The notes beneath the pieces were generated by a model. It was not told the DNA's origin. It did not search any database and saw nothing but the letters and a program-made list of their open reading frames with translations. The position numbers were made by a program, and so were the translations under genes. Positions 6,140-6,906 of a stretch of DNA of 6,906 bases are shown here, piece by piece (the first letter of the stretch is position 1; every line of letters begins with the position of its first letter). Origin of the DNA: Draconibacterium sp. (GTDB taxonomy: Bacteria > Bacteroidota > Bacteroidia > Bacteroidales > Prolixibacteraceae); NCBI GenBank assembly GCA_030595485.1, contig JAUVDE010000181.1, forward strand, positions 1 to 6,906, written 5' to 3'.

Positions 6140-6185
6140 TTAATCTTTTAACGTTTTGTCATCGCATTAGTATACCCAATCGAAA

Positions 6186-6226
6186 TTGCGTGAATTCTCA
6201 ACGACGAACGAAGTAATCTCATTAAC
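6186..6226 (+). repeat. Second REP-like remnant (TTGCG...CGAACGAAGTAATCTC)
   Basis: This resembles the TCATTGCGA...ACGAAG(C)AATCTCATTAAC repeats that I recall from Bacteroidota intergenic regions. It shares CGAACG and a following (A)ATCTC/AGATC-like end with the element at 5901-5934, but with a different inner part. It looks decayed: the expected GTCA before TTGCG is missing. It rests on recognition, so confidence is limited. Confidence 0.35.
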
Positions 6227-6236
6227 TAAAACCCAT

Positions 6237-6269
6237 AAAAAAACCACCTGCCTTGCGACAGATGGTTTT
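6237..6269 (-). terminator. Rho-independent terminator of hppA with GNRA tetraloop
   Basis: Read on the minus strand, a 13-bp stem (complement of 6257-6269 with 6240-6252) closes a GCAA tetraloop (6253-6256) and runs into a seven-T tail (complement of 6237-6243). Two plus-strand C/A mismatches (6247/6262 and 6251/6258) become G-U wobbles in the minus-strand RNA, so the stem is fully paired only in that direction. It lies 100 bases past the hppA stop codon. Confidence 0.88.
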
Positions 6270-6301
6270 AAAGCCCCCTAAATCCCCCAAGGGGGACTTT
6301 A
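6270..6301 (+). repeat. GC-rich Bacteroidota intergenic element, copy 1
   Basis: The sequence is of the AAAGCCCCCTAAATCCCCC...GGGGGACTTT type, which I recognise as a very common intergenic repeat in this phylum. AAAG-CCCCC (6270-6278) can pair with GGGGG-A-CTTT (6291-6300) with one bulged A. It stands out as a GC-rich island in AT-rich DNA and lies in the hppA 3' untranslated region, directly beside the terminator stem. Confidence 0.65.
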
Positions 6302-6335
6302 AGGAAAATCAATTTATTGTTTACCCATTCTTATC

Positions 6336-6362
6336 TCTCCCCTTGGGGAGATTATGAGGGGC
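6336..6362 (-). repeat. GC-rich Bacteroidota intergenic element, copy 2, opposite orientation
   Basis: TCTCCCC (6336-6342) and GGGGAGA (6345-6351) form a perfect palindrome around TT, followed by TTATGAGGGGC. On the minus strand it reads GCCCC..ATAATC.CCCCAAGGGG, aligning with copy 1 on the plus strand, so the two are an inverted pair 35-40 bases apart. It begins eight bases past the hppA stop codon. Confidence 0.6.
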
Positions 6363-6369
6363 ATATCTT

Positions 6370-6906
6370 TTACAGCAAACTTAGTGTTACAGTTAAACCA
6401 GCCATAACAACCGATACCATAGTCATAAGTTTAATAAGGATGTTCAATGAAGGACCAGAAGTATCTTTGAAAGGATCTCCAACTGTGTCACCAACAACAG
6501 CTGCATGATGAGCATCACTTCCTTTTCCACCAAAGTTTCCTCTTTCGATGTGTTTTTTAGCGTTATCCCAAGCACCACCTGCGTTATTCATAAATACTGC
6601 CAAGGTAAAACCTGAAGTTAAACCACCGGCTAATAAACCAATAACACCAGCAACTCCCATAGAAGCACCAACGATAACAGGAACAAAAATGGCTACTAAC
6701 GAAGGAAGTAACATTTCGCGTTGTGCACCTTTTGTCGCAATCTCAACACATTTTGCATATTCAGGAGTAGCCTTTCCTTCAAGGATACCAGGAATTTCGC
6801 GGAACTGACGACGAACCTCTTCAACCATTGCACTGGCAGCACGACCTACAGCTTTCATGGTCATTGCACTAAATACAAATGCCATCATCGAGCCAAGGAA
6901 TAAACC
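6370..6906 (-). CDS. hppA: Membrane ion-translocating pyrophosphatase, C-terminal part (cut by window edge)
   Basis: HppA is a homodimeric inner-membrane pump that couples pyrophosphate hydrolysis to H+ and/or Na+ export. Only the last 178 residues are visible; the frame runs open off the window edge as GLFLGSMM, so the methionine at 6888 is internal. Visible in order: a transmembrane segment with GLFLGSMMAFVFSAMTMKAVGRAA, the cytosolic stretch VEEVRRQFREIPGI..GKATPEYAKCVEIATKGAQREM, two more membrane segments (LLPSLVAIFVPVIVGAS, GVIGLLAGGLTSGFTLAVFM), the pyrophosphate/Mg-binding block NNAGGAWDNAKKHIE, then GKGSDAHHAAVVGDTVGDPFKDTSGPSLNILIKL and a final membrane helix. The Asp and Lys residues of DNAKK and GDPFKD that bind substrate are intact. 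DAHHAAV has His where plant enzymes have Lys (HKAA). The residues that set potassium dependence and ion choice lie mostly upstream of the window, so the ion cannot be called. A strong terminator follows 100 bases after the stop. Confidence 0.95.
   Translation of the reverse strand, partial: GLFLGSMMAFVFSAMTMKAVGRAASAMVEEVRRQFREIPGILEGKATPEYAKCVEIATKGAQREMLLPSLVAIFVPVIVGASMGVAGVIGLLAGGLTSGFTLAVFMNNAGGAWDNAKKHIERGNFGGKGSDAHHAAVVGDTVGDPFKDTSGPSLNILIKLMTMVSVVMAGLTVTLSLL

Larger units (their letters stand above)
5732..6369. other. 638-bp gene-free stretch filled with short repeats
   Basis: No frame on either strand has protein-like content. From left to right it holds: the AT-rich leader of the flavoprotein gene (5732-5830), a run with a direct repeat AGGAAAGTT at 5834 and 5856, a CAGTCN hexamer run (5868-5885), a TGTCATCTCGA-type element (5901-5934), a 7-bp array (5948-6016), a long inverted repeat (6062-6139), a second element of the TTGCG...AATCTC type (6186-6226), the hppA terminator (6237-6269) and two inverted copies of a GC-rich element (6270-6301 and 6336-6362). 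The hppA side is its 3' untranslated region. The accumulation suggests a tolerated landing zone for small repeats. Confidence 0.7.

Noticed and set aside
5900..6230. CRISPR array
   Set aside because: The repeats are 6-7 bases with no spacers, or single dispersed elements; there is no recurring 24-40 base repeat and no cas gene.
6317..6808. Plus-strand frames of 63 and 86 residues opposite hppA
   Set aside because: They are antisense shadows of the strongly conserved pyrophosphatase coding sequence or start within the repeat element.

Overview
The window looks like chromosomal DNA of a member of the Bacteroidota. The evidence is AT-rich DNA, Lys/Asn-rich proteins, A-rich translation starts with little or no Shine-Dalgarno sequence, protein sequences that read like Bacteroidota homologues, and intergenic repeats of kinds I associate with this phylum (a CCCCCTAAATCCCCC-type element, a TGTCATCTCGA-type element and a CTTTGTGTTCTTTG-type inverted repeat). 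A marine or sediment order such as Marinilabiliales is a guess from overall resemblance.

Layout. Positions 1-285 are AT-rich and non-coding, with one hairpin. A minus-strand gene (286-1398, possibly from 1440) encodes a PLP-dependent aminotransferase of the histidinol-phosphate aminotransferase / CobD type. It diverges from a plus-strand pair, tldD (1685-3211) and tldE/pmbA (3303-4619), which encode the two halves of a TldD/TldE metallopeptidase. The pair ends at a hairpin terminator (4639-4669) that looks bidirectional. Convergent with it on the minus strand is a dihydroorotate-dehydrogenase-like flavoprotein gene (4718-5731). After a 638-bp gene-free stretch packed with small repeats comes the 3' part of hppA (6370 to the window edge, minus strand), encoding a membrane ion-pumping pyrophosphatase with its own GNRA-loop terminator (6237-6269).

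How the genes work together. TldD and TldE are the only obvious functional pair: TldD carries the HExxxH metal site and TldE is the non-catalytic partner. TldD begins with a clear twin-arginine signal followed by a possible lipobox, while TldE has no export signal. The pair therefore either travels together or works in different compartments. No RiPP precursor peptide or maturation enzyme is visible nearby. The aminotransferase, the flavoprotein and the pyrophosphatase have no evident pathway link to it.

The least expected signal is in the gaps. Four separate intergenic stretches (3213-3247, 3256-3297, 4683-4717, 5948-6003) are degenerate tandem arrays, each with a strict 7-bp period. Each uses a different word, but all keep an AGT or AGC core every 7 bp (one array on the minus strand). 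This is a shared architecture rather than a shared sequence, and no annotated gene explains it. I see no clear new protein system in the window.
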